Shown here: in pieces, positions 1 through 8,813 of the stretch
Position numbering within the stretch: the stretch's first letter is position 1
Layout: every line of letters begins with the position of its first letter
Assembly: GCA_963771295.1 (NCBI GenBank)
Contig: CAVYTB010000010.1
Span: 124,001 to 188,000 of the forward strand
Source: Acidiferrum sp963771295
GTDB lineage: Bacteria > Acidobacteriota > Terriglobia > Acidiferrales > UBA7541
Direction of reading: 5' to 3'
Length of the DNA stretch: 64,000 nt
Program-made: the position numbers and the translations under genes
Notes under the pieces: generated by a model
The model's input: the letters and a program-made list of their open reading frames with translations, nothing else
The model's database searches: none
Told to the model about the DNA's origin: nothing

Positions 1-1
1 G

Positions 2-253
2 CACAACATCCGGTGCAATTGCATTTCGCCGGCGCGGGTGCATACGCCGTTCGTCGACGATTATCTTAGGAAGAATTATCCGGGGCGCGAGCAGGAAATG
101 TACGAGAAGCTCGCGAAAACGCAGCCGCTGGGGAGAATGGGCGAGCCTGAAGAAGTGGCGGCGCTGGCGCTTTTTCTTTGCTCGGACGACGCTTCGTTCA
201 TCACCGGCACAGATTATCCGCTGGACGGCGGCTTTCTGCGGTTGCATGGCTGA
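2..253 (+). CDS. SDR-family dehydrogenase, C-terminal part (cut by window edge)
   Basis: The reading frame is open from base 2 and ends in TGA at 251-253; the start lies outside the window. The visible 83 residues are the C-terminal third of a classical short-chain dehydrogenase: IRCNCISPARVHTPF (the strand and loop after the catalytic Tyr/Lys helix), PLGRMGEPEEVAALALFLCSD, and the terminal FITGTDYPLDGG. The Rossmann fold and active site are not in view. It sits 3 bp before an L-fucose-dehydrogenase-like SDR and a FucP permease. By context it is probably the 2-keto-3-deoxy-L-fuconate dehydrogenase of the oxidative fucose pathway; that substrate is inferred from the neighbours, not read from the sequence. 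Confidence 0.8.
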   Translation, partial: HNIRCNCISPARVHTPFVDDYLRKNYPGREQEMYEKLAKTQPLGRMGEPEEVAALALFLCSDDASFITGTDYPLDGGFLRLHG

Positions 254-256
254 GCT

Positions 257-1039
257 ATGGACCTTCACCTGGACGGCAAAGTGATTCTGGTAACCGGCGG
301 GGCAAAAGGAATTGGTGCGGCGATTGTGCGCGAGTGCGCGAAGGAAGGCGCGACTCCCGCAATTGTAGATAAGGATGTGGACGCCGGGCAGGCATTGCAA
401 GCCGAATTGCGGCGCGACGGTAAGGCGTGCGAATTTGTGGCGACGGAACTCAGTGCGGCAAAGGCATGCGCATCGGCGGTGGAAACGGTCGAGACTAAAC
501 TGGGGCGAATAGATGCGCTGGTGAATAATGCGGGCGTGAATGATGGAGTCGGGCTGGAGCGGGGCAATCCTGAGGAATTCGTGAAATCGCTGGAGCGGAA
601 TCTGGTGCACTACTACGCGATGGCACACTATGCGCTTCCAGCGCTGAAGAAGGCGCGCGGCTCGATTGTAAATATCAGTTCGAAGACGGCGGTAACGGGG
701 CAAGGCGGGACTTCGGGCTACGTGGCGGCAAAGGGCGCGATTCTGGGACTGACGCGAGAATGGGCGGCGGAACTTTTGAGCTTTGGGATTCGCGTGAATG
801 CGGTAATTCCCGCGGAAGTGATGACGCCGTTGTATCAACAATGGCTGGCGAAGCATGCGAATCCGCAAGAAAAACTGAAGCGAATCGTTTCCAAGATTCC
901 GCTGGGGCAACGAATGACCACGGCCGACGAGATTGCCACCACGGTGGTGTTCCTGCTGTCAGATAAATCCGGCCACACCACGGGCCAACATTTGTTTGTG
1001 GACGGCGGTTATGTGCACCTGGATCGCGCGCTCACCTGA
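257..1039 (+). CDS. SDR oxidoreductase, probable L-fucose dehydrogenase
   Basis: 260-residue classical SDR. The NAD(P)-binding glycine motif TGGAKGIG is at residues 13-20, NNAG at 90-93, and the catalytic Ser141/142-Tyr155-Lys159 set is complete (NISSKTAVTGQG, then GYVAAKG). The stretch around the active site (SLERNLVHYYAMAHYALP, NAVIPAEVMTPLY) and the ending VDGGYVHLDRAL closely resemble the L-fucose dehydrogenase described from the Burkholderia oxidative fucose pathway, which makes L-fucono-lactone. It starts 3 bp after the upstream SDR and 12 bp before the fucP-like permease, so the genes form one operon. Substrate assignment combines remembered family resemblance and context; D-arabinose or L-galactose could also be accepted. 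Confidence 0.85.
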   Translation: MDLHLDGKVILVTGGAKGIGAAIVRECAKEGATPAIVDKDVDAGQALQAELRRDGKACEFVATELSAAKACASAVETVETKLGRIDALVNNAGVNDGVGLERGNPEEFVKSLERNLVHYYAMAHYALPALKKARGSIVNISSKTAVTGQGGTSGYVAAKGAILGLTREWAAELLSFGIRVNAVIPAEVMTPLYQQWLAKHANPQEKLKRIVSKIPLGQRMTTADEIATTVVFLLSDKSGHTTGQHLFVDGGYVHLDRALT

Positions 1040-1051
1040 GGGACACGCCGC

Positions 1052-2398
1052 ATGACACACGCTCCGCCGCCATCTGCACCGAAGGCTGGACCCGCGCCGC
1101 TGACCGAACGCCGCTACCTGCTTCCCTTCCTGCTGGTCATCAGCTTGTTTTTTCTGTGGGCATTTGGCGTCAATTTAAATGACATTTTGATTCCACACCT
1201 GAAGCGGGCGTTTGGTCTCACCGATTTTCAGTCATCTTTTATTCAAGTGGCGTTTTTCGGCGGGTATTTTCTGGCCGCATTTCCCGCCGGGTGGGCGATG
1301 GAGCGAATCGGCTACAAGAAAGGGATTTTGCTGGGGCTATTGCTGTGCGCGACGGGAGCTGTGCTGTTTCTGCCGGCTTCGTCGTATGGGGTGTACGGCT
1401 TTTTTCTGTTCGCGCTGTTTGTGATGGCGTGCGGGCAGAGTTTTCTGGAAGTGGCCGCGAATCCCTATGCGACCGCGCTGGGGCCCGCCGGCAGCGCCGA
1501 ACGCAGACTGAACTTCGCGCAGTCCTTCAATGCGACGGGCGCGGTGCTTTCGTCGCTATTGGGGCGAACGTTCATTTTGACGGGAGTTGAGTACGCACCC
1601 GCGCAGCTTGCGGCCATGAGTTCGGCGCAATTGGCGGCTTTTCGCGCCAGCGAAGCCAGCACGGTGAAGTGGCCGTACCTGGCGATGGCGGGTATTTTCG
1701 TGGTGCTAGCGGTTGTGTTTCAGTTCACGCATTTGCCCGACGTTTCGGAGGCCGGCGAAAAAAGCGAGGCCGGCCTTTCCCTGGCTGAGGCAGGGAGTGT
1801 GCTCGCTCACAAGCACCTCGTGCGGGGAGTCATTGCACAGTTTTTCTATGTGGGGGCGCAGGTAGGCGTGGCCAGCTTCGTGATTCGGCTGACGCAGTTT
1901 TCGATTCCCGGAACGGCAGCGAAACTTGCGGCGTACTGCTTGCTTTTGCACCTGATCGGTTTCACAGCGGGGCGCTTTATCGGCTCTGCGTTAATGAGGC
2001 GTGTTTCCGCGCACGGACTGTTGTCGCTATTTGCCGCTGCGGCATTTCTCTGTGCCGCTGTGGTCTTGCTAGGATCGAGCGTCTTTCCCGTGGCGGCCGT
2101 GGTGCTGCTGGGCTTCTTTCACTCCATCATGTTCCCGACGATTTTCGCGCTGAGCATCAAGGACCTGGGGCCGCTGACGAAACGAGGTTCGTCTCTGCTG
2201 GTGATGGCCATTATTGGCGGCGCTTTCTTTCCTCCGATCATGGGACGAATTTCTGATGCCGCGGGAATTCAGAGGGCGTTCGCGGTTCCGCTGCTGTGCT
2301 ATCTGTACATACTTTATTTCGGGATCTCGGGATACAAACCGGCGCTAGCCACTTCTCTGCACGGCGTTGCAGCAGAAAGCGAGGGACTCTCTGCATGA
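1052..2398 (+). CDS. fucP: L-fucose:H+ symporter, MFS (FucP-type)
   Basis: 448-residue major facilitator protein with about twelve hydrophobic segments starting at residue 23. FucP signatures are clear: FFLWAFGVNLND with Asp44, and GQSFLEVAANPY with Glu133, equivalent to the two acidic residues used for proton coupling and sugar binding in the E. coli protein. RRLNFAQSFNATG and a GFFHSIMFPTIFALSIKDLG block near the C-terminus also fit. The long segment 155-215 resembles the insertion between helices 5 and 6 of this subfamily. It is the third gene of the fucose operon and its stop overlaps the next start (ATGA), implying translational coupling. Related glucose/galactose permeases (GluP) share the same motifs, so the transported sugar rests mainly on context. 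Confidence 0.88.
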   Translation: MTHAPPPSAPKAGPAPLTERRYLLPFLLVISLFFLWAFGVNLNDILIPHLKRAFGLTDFQSSFIQVAFFGGYFLAAFPAGWAMERIGYKKGILLGLLLCATGAVLFLPASSYGVYGFFLFALFVMACGQSFLEVAANPYATALGPAGSAERRLNFAQSFNATGAVLSSLLGRTFILTGVEYAPAQLAAMSSAQLAAFRASEASTVKWPYLAMAGIFVVLAVVFQFTHLPDVSEAGEKSEAGLSLAEAGSVLAHKHLVRGVIAQFFYVGAQVGVASFVIRLTQFSIPGTAAKLAAYCLLLHLIGFTAGRFIGSALMRRVSAHGLLSLFAAAAFLCAAVVLLGSSVFPVAAVVLLGFFHSIMFPTIFALSIKDLGPLTKRGSSLLVMAIIGGAFFPPIMGRISDAAGIQRAFAVPLLCYLYILYFGISGYKPALATSLHGVAAESEGLSA

Positions 2399-2733
2399 AT
2401 CGACGCTTTTGCCTGACACTCGATTTAAAGGACGACCCCGCGTTGATCGCCGAATACAAACGCTACCACGAGAAAATCTGGCCGGAGATAACGAAGAGCA
2501 TTCGCGACGCCGGCGTGGAAGATCTGGAAATTTATCTGTTCGGAACACGAATGGTGATGATTCTGGAAGTGAGCGAAACTTTCTCTTTTGAGAAGAAGGC
2601 GGAGTCTGACCGAACGAATCCGGCTGTTCAGGAATGGGAAACGTTAATGTGGAAATTTCAGCAGCCGCTGCCGCAAGCTCGCCCCGGAGAGAAATGGCTG
2701 CTGATGGAAAAGATCTTCAAGTTGGACAAGTAG
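2395..2733 (+). CDS. L-fucose/L-rhamnose mutarotase (RhaM/DUF718 family)
   Basis: 112 residues from the ATG that overlaps the fucP stop (ATGA, 2395-2398). A longer frame upstream is only the antisense/alternate reading of fucP. Family features: RRFCLTLDLKDDPALIAEYKRYH, KIWPEI, IYLFGTRMVMILEV, and a closing WKFQQPLP...WLLMEKIFKLD. Members are small ferredoxin-like dimers that interconvert alpha and beta anomers of 6-deoxyhexoses. In this operon it would supply the anomer used by the dehydrogenase. The gene closes the operon; the next gene starts 312 bp later. Confidence 0.85.
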   Translation: MNRRFCLTLDLKDDPALIAEYKRYHEKIWPEITKSIRDAGVEDLEIYLFGTRMVMILEVSETFSFEKKAESDRTNPAVQEWETLMWKFQQPLPQARPGEKWLLMEKIFKLDK

Positions 2734-3045
2734 TTCCCCGTCAAAAAAGTCGGACTCGAACGTGCTGATAGAGAGTGCTGGAGCGCCAAAGCGTTGGCGG
2801 ACGGCTTCGCTCGGACAAAAAGAAGAGCAGCGAAAACAGAGAAAGAATCAGCACGTTAGGGTAGGCAAATGAGGCGTGGAAGGAACGAAGGGAGCGGGCA
2901 GATTGAACCGAACGGGATGTGGAGCGTGAGTCAGTTCGGGCGCAGATGGTCACTTTGGAACAGTGGCGGGTGCCGATTCGAGCCAATCTTGCTGGGACAC
3001 CTTCGTTAATCGGTGTCGTTGGGCTATTAGGCCTTAGGAATATCG
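2734..3045. other. 312-bp intergenic stretch without a convincing gene
   Basis: Between the fucose operon and the cheD remnant. I see only short spurious frames. The one usable signal is AGGAA at 3036-3040, five bases before the cheD ATG. A short inverted repeat GCCAAAGCGTTGGC near 2787 could form a weak hairpin but has no T-run. Confidence 0.4.
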
Positions 3046-3568
3046 ATGCTAGAACTGAACAGCGAATTGCGTGAGATTTATGTGGACCCCGGAGAGTTGC
3101 ACATCGCCCGCGAACCGGTGATCATTCTGGCGGATTTGGACGCGTGCATCGGGATCACGTTCTGGACCGAGAAGCTGCGAGTGGGCGCGCTGGCCCATCC
3201 CGTGTTGCCCTATTGCCCGACGGATTTGACGGCCGAAAAGCGGCTGGTCACCGGGCGCCGTTGCGTAGATTTTGCGATTCGGCAACTTGCGTGGCAATTC
3301 GACCAGCTGGATGTTGCGCGCCGGGAAGTGAAGGTGAAGGTGTTTGGGGGCGCGGAAGTTTTGGGAACCCGGCCCAGCTGCGAAACCGGTGATCGGCAGA
3401 CTGAACAGCGAAGCCGCGATTGAGGTATTGGCGGTAGGAGGTTTCAGGATTATCGGGTCAGGCCTGGGAGGCAACCTGGGCCGGCGGGTGCAATTCCATA
3501 CCGGGACGGGCGAAGTGGCATTGCGGCGGCTTGGGAAGACCAGAGCCGAGGATATTATTGCCGAGTGA
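3046..3568 (+). pseudogene. cheD: cheD chemoreceptor deamidase-like gene, frameshifted
   Basis: Frame 1 (3046 to about 3390) encodes a CheD N-terminus: EIYVDPGELHIAREPVIIL, an ACIGI segment carrying the Cys, GALAHPVLP carrying the His, RCVDFAIRQL and VKVFGGAEVL. Frame 2 continues the same domain to 3568: VIGRLNSEAAIEVL, GGNLGRRVQFHTGTGEVALRRL. The two halves join at about 3385-3395, where one extra base (GAAACCGGTGATC) explains the shift. CheD deamidates receptor glutamines; the family uses a Cys/His/Thr triad. The Cys and His are present, but the usual T-L-x-L-G-S-C stretch reads A-D-L-D-A-C, so the Thr seems lost. A good AGGAA ribosome site precedes ATG 3046. No other chemotaxis genes are adjacent. 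Either a decayed gene or a sequencing indel. Confidence 0.8.
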
Positions 3569-3750
3569 GCGGAGTTGCGCGGCTTCTGCTGCTGAATAAA
3601 TTTCCTCTAATCAAAGAACAGCTATGCTACGGTTGACGGAGAAAAATAGAGCGATAGTCCGCCCCTGCCGACTCTAGAATTGCCTGAAAGGGCAGTTGCT
3701 ACATCATTCTGGGGCAGCGAAGAATTTCTTCCTGGCGAAGACCTAAGATA

Positions 3751-3790
3751 AGAGAGATTCGTCACTTCGCAGGCTCAGTCCGGAATGACG
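3751..3790 (+). repeat. Possible dispersed intergenic repeat fragment
   Basis: The stretch around AGATTCGTCACTTCGC and CTCAGTCCGGAATGACGG has the look of a short dispersed element ('AGATTC-TTCGC-CTCAG-GAATGAC') found between genes in many bacterial genomes. Only one copy is visible in this window, so the call rests on recollection. Confidence 0.3.
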
Positions 3791-3831
3791 GAGCGAGGAT
3801 TTAGAATTCTGGCAGTGTCTGGTGCGCCATC

Positions 3832-6800
3832 ATGATCCGCTTTCTTGAAAATCTGAAGCTGCGGCGAAAGCTGCTGGTCGCCATGGCCCCGCTAGCCTTG
3901 ATGGTGATCATTGGGGGAATGTACTCGTCGAGGGCGAGCAGAGAGATCGACACGCAATACAGTCAGTTGCTTAACCAGGATGTAGGCGCGCTGCAACACC
4001 TGACGCAGGCAAACGCGGAAGCGACCTTGTTCGGCCAACTGCTATACGAGGAAATTGCGGAGCTGGACCCCGACAAGATGCACCGCATCGATAGCGAATT
4101 GGATAAGAGCTACGCCAACTATCGCGCGCTCATCGAGCAGGCGCTGCAGGAGAGTCCCAATCGCGCCGCCGAGATTAAGGCCGCGCAAGCCTTGTTCGAT
4201 CATGCGGTGCTGGATTCCGGCCCGGTGCGCGCCGCAACCCTTGTCAACTCCAATGCGAAGGCCATGGACTTGATGCGCGCGAGCGTCGATGCGGAATTGC
4301 AGCGCTCGCGGGAAGCTATCCTTGAAATCGTTACTGATATTCGCAAGTCCGTAGACAAGCAATCTGCCGAACTCACTGCGGAGACCCATCGGCGGATTCA
4401 ATACACATGGCTGGTAATCGTGTTCGGTCTTGCTGCCACTTTCGCGCTGGCGCTGATTATCATGCAAGGCGAAGTTGTACGCGAGTTGTTCTCGCTGCGC
4501 GACAGTATTCAAGACCTGGCAGCAGGAAAACTCGATCAGACCATCCCGTACCTGGAACGCAATAACGAAATCGGCGAGATCAGCCGCGCGCTGCAAACAT
4601 TGCAACGCGGGGCGCGCGAGCGCGAAATTCAGGGTTGGGTGAAGTCGGAGGTGGCTTCCACATTGGGGCGGTTGCAGGGGGTGCGCGATTTCCCGGAGTT
4701 CGCAACGGCCTTATTGTCGTGCTTGTCGGAATGCATCCCGCTGATCTATGGCGGCGTATACCTTGCGGACGAAAGCCGCAGGCGATTCTCGCGAATCGGC
4801 GCGTTTGCCATCAAGGATGCGGAAAGTTCGCGCGAGTTTGCGCTTGGCGAAGGGCTTGTGGGACAAGCGGCAGTGGAGAGGCGACCGCTGACGGTGAAGG
4901 CCGGGGAGCATGTGCAGATTTCGGCGGGACTGGGAACGGTGTCGGCGGGCAATCTGCTGTTTTTGCCGGTCCTGCATAAGGACGCGGTGACCGCCGTGAT
5001 CGAGCTGGCGCCGGTTTCGCCGTTGAGCGATCGGCAGCAGGCGTTGCTGGATGCGCTGCTGCCATCGGTGGCGTTAAGCACAGAAGTTTTGTCGGGCAAC
5101 ATCGAGACCAGAAAGCTGCTGGATCAGACGCGTGCGCAAGCTCAGGCCCTGGCGGCTTCCGAACGACAGATCACCGCGCGCAAGGAAGAGCTGGAATCGA
5201 TTAACCAGGCGCTGGAATCGTCGCAAGTGGAACTGCGGAAGGCGAAAGAGGTGGCCGAGGAAGCCACACGAATCAAAGCGGATTTTCTGGCCAATATGAG
5301 CCACGAAATTCGTACGCCGATGAATGCCATCATTGGCATGTCGCACCTGACGTTGCGCACGGAACTGAATCCCAGGCAGAAAGACTACGTGCGCAAAATC
5401 CAGATGTCCGGGCAACATTTGCTGGGGATTATTAATGATATCCTGGATTTCTCGAAGATCGAAGCGGGCAAATTGTCGGTGGAGAACATCGACTTCGACC
5501 TGGAGCACGTACTGGAGAATGTCAGCAACCTGATTTCTGAAAAAGCGACGTCCAAGGGACTGGAGCTCATCTTCGACATCGATTCGGAGGTGCCGACACA
5601 ACTGAAAGGCGACCCGCTGCGCCTGGGTCAAATCCTGATCAACTTCTGCAACAACGCTGTGAAATTTACGGAGAGCGGCGAGATTTTCGTCACCGCGCGA
5701 GTGCAGGAGCAAGATGCCGACGGCCAGTTGGTTTGCTTTTCGGTGAGAGACACCGGGATTGGCCTGACACAGGAACAAATGGGACGGCTGTTTCGTGCCT
5801 TCGAACAGGCGGATGCTTCGACCACGCGTCAGCATGGGGGCACCGGGCTGGGATTGGCGATTTCGAAGCGGCTGGCAGAATTAATGGGCGGCACCGTCGG
5901 CGTGAGCAGCGAGCCAGGCGAGGGCAGCACGTTCTGGTTCACGGCGCGGCTGGGCAATGGAGCGGTGCCCGTACGCCGAGCCGGCAGGCCTGACTTGCGG
6001 GGGCGGCGCGTTCTGATCATCGACGATAATCCGCACGCGCGCGCCGTGCTGGACGGCATGCTGAGCGGGATGACGTTTGTGGTGCATGAGGCGCCGTCGG
6101 GGCAAGAAGGCGTGGAGATGGTGAAACGCGCAGGGGAAACCGGGGAGCCGTACGAAATTGTATTTGTCGACTGGCAGATGCCGGGGATCGACGGAATCGA
6201 AACGGGCAAACGGATTCGAGCGCTGCCAAATCTGGCAATTCAGCCGCAATTGGTGATGGTGACCGCGTATGGCCGAGAGGAAGTGCTGAAGCAGGCGGAA
6301 GACAGCGGGTTCGCGAACGTGTTGATCAAGCCGGTAACGCCATCGATGCTGTTCGATTCGGCAGTTGAAGCGCTGGGCGCCGACCGCGAAACAACTCTGG
6401 ATGTTCCGGCTGGATCCACGCGGGAACTTTCGGGGCTGCGCGGAGCAAAAATATTGCTGGCGGAAGATAACGAATTGAACCAGGAGGTCGCACTGGGGTT
6501 GCTCGAGGACGCCAATATGTCGATTGAGGTGGCGGCGAACGGTGAAGACGCCCTGCGGATGGCGAGCACCAAGAAATATGATCTGGTGCTGATGGACATG
6601 CAGATGCCGGTGATGGATGGCGTGACGGCAACCAAGGCGATTCGCTCCAAGCCAGAACTAAGCAACCTGCCGATCATTGCCATGACCGCGAACGTGATGG
6701 CGGCCGACCGCGAGAAATGCATCGAAGCGGGAATGAATGATCACGTAGCCAAACCCATCGATCCGGATGAGCTGTTCACGGTATTGCTGCGCTGGATCAA

Positions 6801-7485
6801 GCCGCGAGACGGCGGCAGCGCGGCGCCACAACACGCACCAGCGGCAACCGTTTCCACGGGCGCGACAGTCGTCCCCACTGCGGAAACGCTGGTGATTCCC
6901 GGAATCGACACGAAGGCGGCGCTGAGGAGAGCCGGAGGCAACCTGAAGCGTTATGAATCGCTGCTGCGCAAATTCGCACAGCTCTCGGCGGGCGGAGTGG
7001 AGGAAATCCGCAACGCGCTGGCCGCAGGGGAAACGGAGACGGCTGCGCGTGCTGCTCATTCGATAAAAGGTTCCGCGGCAAATCTGGGAGCTACAGCGGT
7101 GGCTGAAGTTGCGGCGAAGGCGGAGAGCGCGATTCTGGCGGGGCAAGGTGTCGACGAGACGCTGCGCTCACTGGAGACTTTGTTTGCTACCACCGCGGCG
7201 GCCATCCGCGCGGCGCTGCCAAGCGAGCAGGCCGCCAGTGGCAACGGCGGAGGCTCGGCAGATCCCGCCACCGTGCGGGAGCCACTGCTGCGGCTGAAGA
7301 CATTGCTTAAGAATGACGACGGCGACGCCGCGGATTTCATTCTGGATGCGCGGCCCGGCTTATCGCGGGTGCTAACCGAGGCGGAGATGGACGCGCTGGC
7401 GGGGCACGTTGGCAACTTTGATTTTGCGGCGGCGCTGCATTCGCTTTCTGATATTGCCGCACGCCTTTCCTTGAAACTGGAGTGA
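3832..7485 (+). CDS. Hybrid sensor histidine kinase: HAMP-GAF-HisKA-HATPase-REC-REC-HPt
   Basis: 1217-residue membrane phosphorelay protein. Order: TM1 about residues 15-31, a 160-residue helical periplasmic sensor, TM2 191-211, HAMP about 212-265, GAF about 285-420, coiled coil 440-480, HisKA with SHEIRTPMNAIIG (phospho-His491), HATPase_c with N-box NAVKF, G1 DTGIG and G2 GGTGLGL, REC1 (acceptor Asp780 in VDWQMPG), REC2 (acceptor Asp922 in LMDMQMPVMDG, Lys in AKPID), and a C-terminal HPt with AAHSIKGSAANLG (His1076). All relay residues are present, so an internal His-Asp-His relay is feasible; REC1 has VDWQ in place of the usual hydrophobic context. The next gene, a REC-phosphatase, starts 4 bp after the stop and is the obvious output partner. 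Confidence 0.93.
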   Translation: MIRFLENLKLRRKLLVAMAPLALMVIIGGMYSSRASREIDTQYSQLLNQDVGALQHLTQANAEATLFGQLLYEEIAELDPDKMHRIDSELDKSYANYRALIEQALQESPNRAAEIKAAQALFDHAVLDSGPVRAATLVNSNAKAMDLMRASVDAELQRSREAILEIVTDIRKSVDKQSAELTAETHRRIQYTWLVIVFGLAATFALALIIMQGEVVRELFSLRDSIQDLAAGKLDQTIPYLERNNEIGEISRALQTLQRGAREREIQGWVKSEVASTLGRLQGVRDFPEFATALLSCLSECIPLIYGGVYLADESRRRFSRIGAFAIKDAESSREFALGEGLVGQAAVERRPLTVKAGEHVQISAGLGTVSAGNLLFLPVLHKDAVTAVIELAPVSPLSDRQQALLDALLPSVALSTEVLSGNIETRKLLDQTRAQAQALAASERQITARKEELESINQALESSQVELRKAKEVAEEATRIKADFLANMSHEIRTPMNAIIGMSHLTLRTELNPRQKDYVRKIQMSGQHLLGIINDILDFSKIEAGKLSVENIDFDLEHVLENVSNLISEKATSKGLELIFDIDSEVPTQLKGDPLRLGQILINFCNNAVKFTESGEIFVTARVQEQDADGQLVCFSVRDTGIGLTQEQMGRLFRAFEQADASTTRQHGGTGLGLAISKRLAELMGGTVGVSSEPGEGSTFWFTARLGNGAVPVRRAGRPDLRGRRVLIIDDNPHARAVLDGMLSGMTFVVHEAPSGQEGVEMVKRAGETGEPYEIVFVDWQMPGIDGIETGKRIRALPNLAIQPQLVMVTAYGREEVLKQAEDSGFANVLIKPVTPSMLFDSAVEALGADRETTLDVPAGSTRELSGLRGAKILLAEDNELNQEVALGLLEDANMSIEVAANGEDALRMASTKKYDLVLMDMQMPVMDGVTATKAIRSKPELSNLPIIAMTANVMAADREKCIEAGMNDHVAKPIDPDELFTVLLRWIKPRDGGSAAPQHAPAATVSTGATVVPTAETLVIPGIDTKAALRRAGGNLKRYESLLRKFAQLSAGGVEEIRNALAAGETETAARAAHSIKGSAANLGATAVAEVAAKAESAILAGQGVDETLRSLETLFATTAAAIRAALPSEQAASGNGGGSADPATVREPLLRLKTLLKNDDGDAADFILDARPGLSRVLTEAEMDALAGHVGNFDFAAALHSLSDIAARLSLKLE

Positions 7486-7489
7486 ACCG

Positions 7490-8647
7490 ATGCCTGAAGC
7501 AGCGCCACAGAAGTGCATATTGATTGTCGACGATACGCCCATCAACATCGGCATGATCTCCGGGGCGTTGAAGGATTCGTATAAGACCAAGGTAGCCACA
7601 AATGGCGAGAAGGCCCTCTCTATCGCCACTGGCGAGGAGAAGCCCGACTTGATTTTGCTGGACGTGATGATGCCGGTGATGGATGGCTACGAGGTTTGCC
7701 GGCGACTGAAAGTAAATTCAGACACGCGAGATATTCCGGTAATCTTCCTGACCGGGCAAACGGGAACCGAAGACGAGACCAAGGGATTCGAAGTGGGCGC
7801 AGTGGACTACATTCACAAACCATTTTCGGAAGCGGTGGTGAAAGCGCGGGTTCACACACACCTGATGCTTCGCGAAGCGCACGCTCAAATCGCGCGGCAG
7901 TTGGTGGCAATCAACATGGAACTGGACATGGCGCGGCAAATCCAGTTGTCCATCCTGCCGCAGGGCACGCCAAAGATTCAAGGCCTGGAAATCGTGGCGC
8001 GCTACCTTCCGATGACGTCGGTGGCGGGAGATTTCTACGATTTCATCGTGGTGGACGAGAAGCATGTTGGGATTCTGGTGGCGGACGTATCCGGACATGG
8101 TTTGCCGTCTGCCTTGATCGCTTCAATGCTGCAGGTGGCGCTGACAGCGCAAGCGGGTCACGCATCGGATCCGGGGCGTGTGCTGGCGGGCTTGAACAAG
8201 GCATTATGCGGGAAGTTCGAATACAACTTCGTGACGGCGGCTTATGTGTATGTGGATATGGAGAAGAAGCTGTTGACCTACGCGGGTGCGGGGCACCCGC
8301 CGCTTTTGTTTTGGCGCAAATCCGCCGGCACCGTCAGCGAAGTGGCGGAAAACGGTTTGTTTCTCGGCATGTTTCCCGAGGCCACCTACACGTCAATACA
8401 AACGCCGGTGGCGGCCGGAGACCGGTGCGTCATGTACACCGACGGAGTTCCGGAAGCGAAGAGCCACACGCAGGAAGAGTTCGGCACCGCTCGATTCAAG
8501 CGTTACATGGAGAGCAGCGCGGGCTTGCCCGCGGATCAATTCGCCGAAGGATTGGTGGACGAATTGTGCCGCTGGTCGCAGCAGCCGCGGGGTGAAGGGC
8601 AAGCTGACGACATCACCGTGCTCACCATAGATTTCAAGGGCCTCTGA
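7490..8647 (+). CDS. Response regulator with SpoIIE/RsbU-type PP2C phosphatase output
   Basis: 385 residues. REC domain 8-125 has ILIVDDTPIN, phospho-acceptor Asp58 (LILLDVMMPVMDGYE), the switch Thr in FLTGQTG and Lys in IHKPFS. A helical linker with QLVAINMELDMARQIQLSILP leads into a PP2C/SpoIIE domain: SVAGDFYDF, ILVADVSGHGLPSALIASML, GAGHPPLLFW, YTDGVPEA and the final DDITVLTIDF supply the metal-binding aspartates. Such proteins dephosphorylate anti-anti-sigma factors or similar targets when the REC domain is phosphorylated. The ATG lies 4 bp after the hybrid kinase stop, so the two form a pair. No anti-sigma or STAS gene is nearby, so the target is unknown. Confidence 0.92.
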   Translation: MPEAAPQKCILIVDDTPINIGMISGALKDSYKTKVATNGEKALSIATGEEKPDLILLDVMMPVMDGYEVCRRLKVNSDTRDIPVIFLTGQTGTEDETKGFEVGAVDYIHKPFSEAVVKARVHTHLMLREAHAQIARQLVAINMELDMARQIQLSILPQGTPKIQGLEIVARYLPMTSVAGDFYDFIVVDEKHVGILVADVSGHGLPSALIASMLQVALTAQAGHASDPGRVLAGLNKALCGKFEYNFVTAAYVYVDMEKKLLTYAGAGHPPLLFWRKSAGTVSEVAENGLFLGMFPEATYTSIQTPVAAGDRCVMYTDGVPEAKSHTQEEFGTARFKRYMESSAGLPADQFAEGLVDELCRWSQQPRGEGQADDITVLTIDFKGL

Positions 8648-8674
8648 TAACCCGCAGACTATGTAGCCGCAAAG

Positions 8675-8707
8675 GCCCTCATCACAGATCCACGAGGAAA
8701 TGAGGGC
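8675..8707. terminator. Hairpin after the REC-phosphatase gene (weak terminator)
   Basis: Perfect 8-bp arms GCCCTCAT (8675-8682) and ATGAGGGC (8700-8707) with a 17-base loop, 28 bp after the stop. No T-run follows, so Rho-independent termination is doubtful. Confidence 0.4.
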
Positions 8708-8777
8708 GCTGTCTGATGACGGGACAGAAGAGTGGGGAGTATACTTCGGTCCAGTTCTATATAAGTACGGAAAATCT

Positions 8778-8793
8778 GCGCGCATATGCGCGC
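8778..8793. promoter_or_regulatory. Perfect 16-bp palindrome in the 5' region of the SYLF gene
   Basis: GCGCGCATATGCGCGC is a perfect palindrome lying 20 bp before the SYLF start codon (8814) and 32 bp after a -10-like TATACT (8740-8745). Its place between promoter and ribosome site makes it a candidate operator or transcript hairpin. CG-rich palindromes also arise by chance. Confidence 0.4.
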
Positions 8794-8813
8794 GCAAGAG
8801 ACTGAGGACAAAC

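Noticed and set aside
2734..2830. T-loop-like GTTCGAGTCC on the minus strand, possible tRNA
   Set aside because: No acceptor, D or anticodon stems could be built around it.
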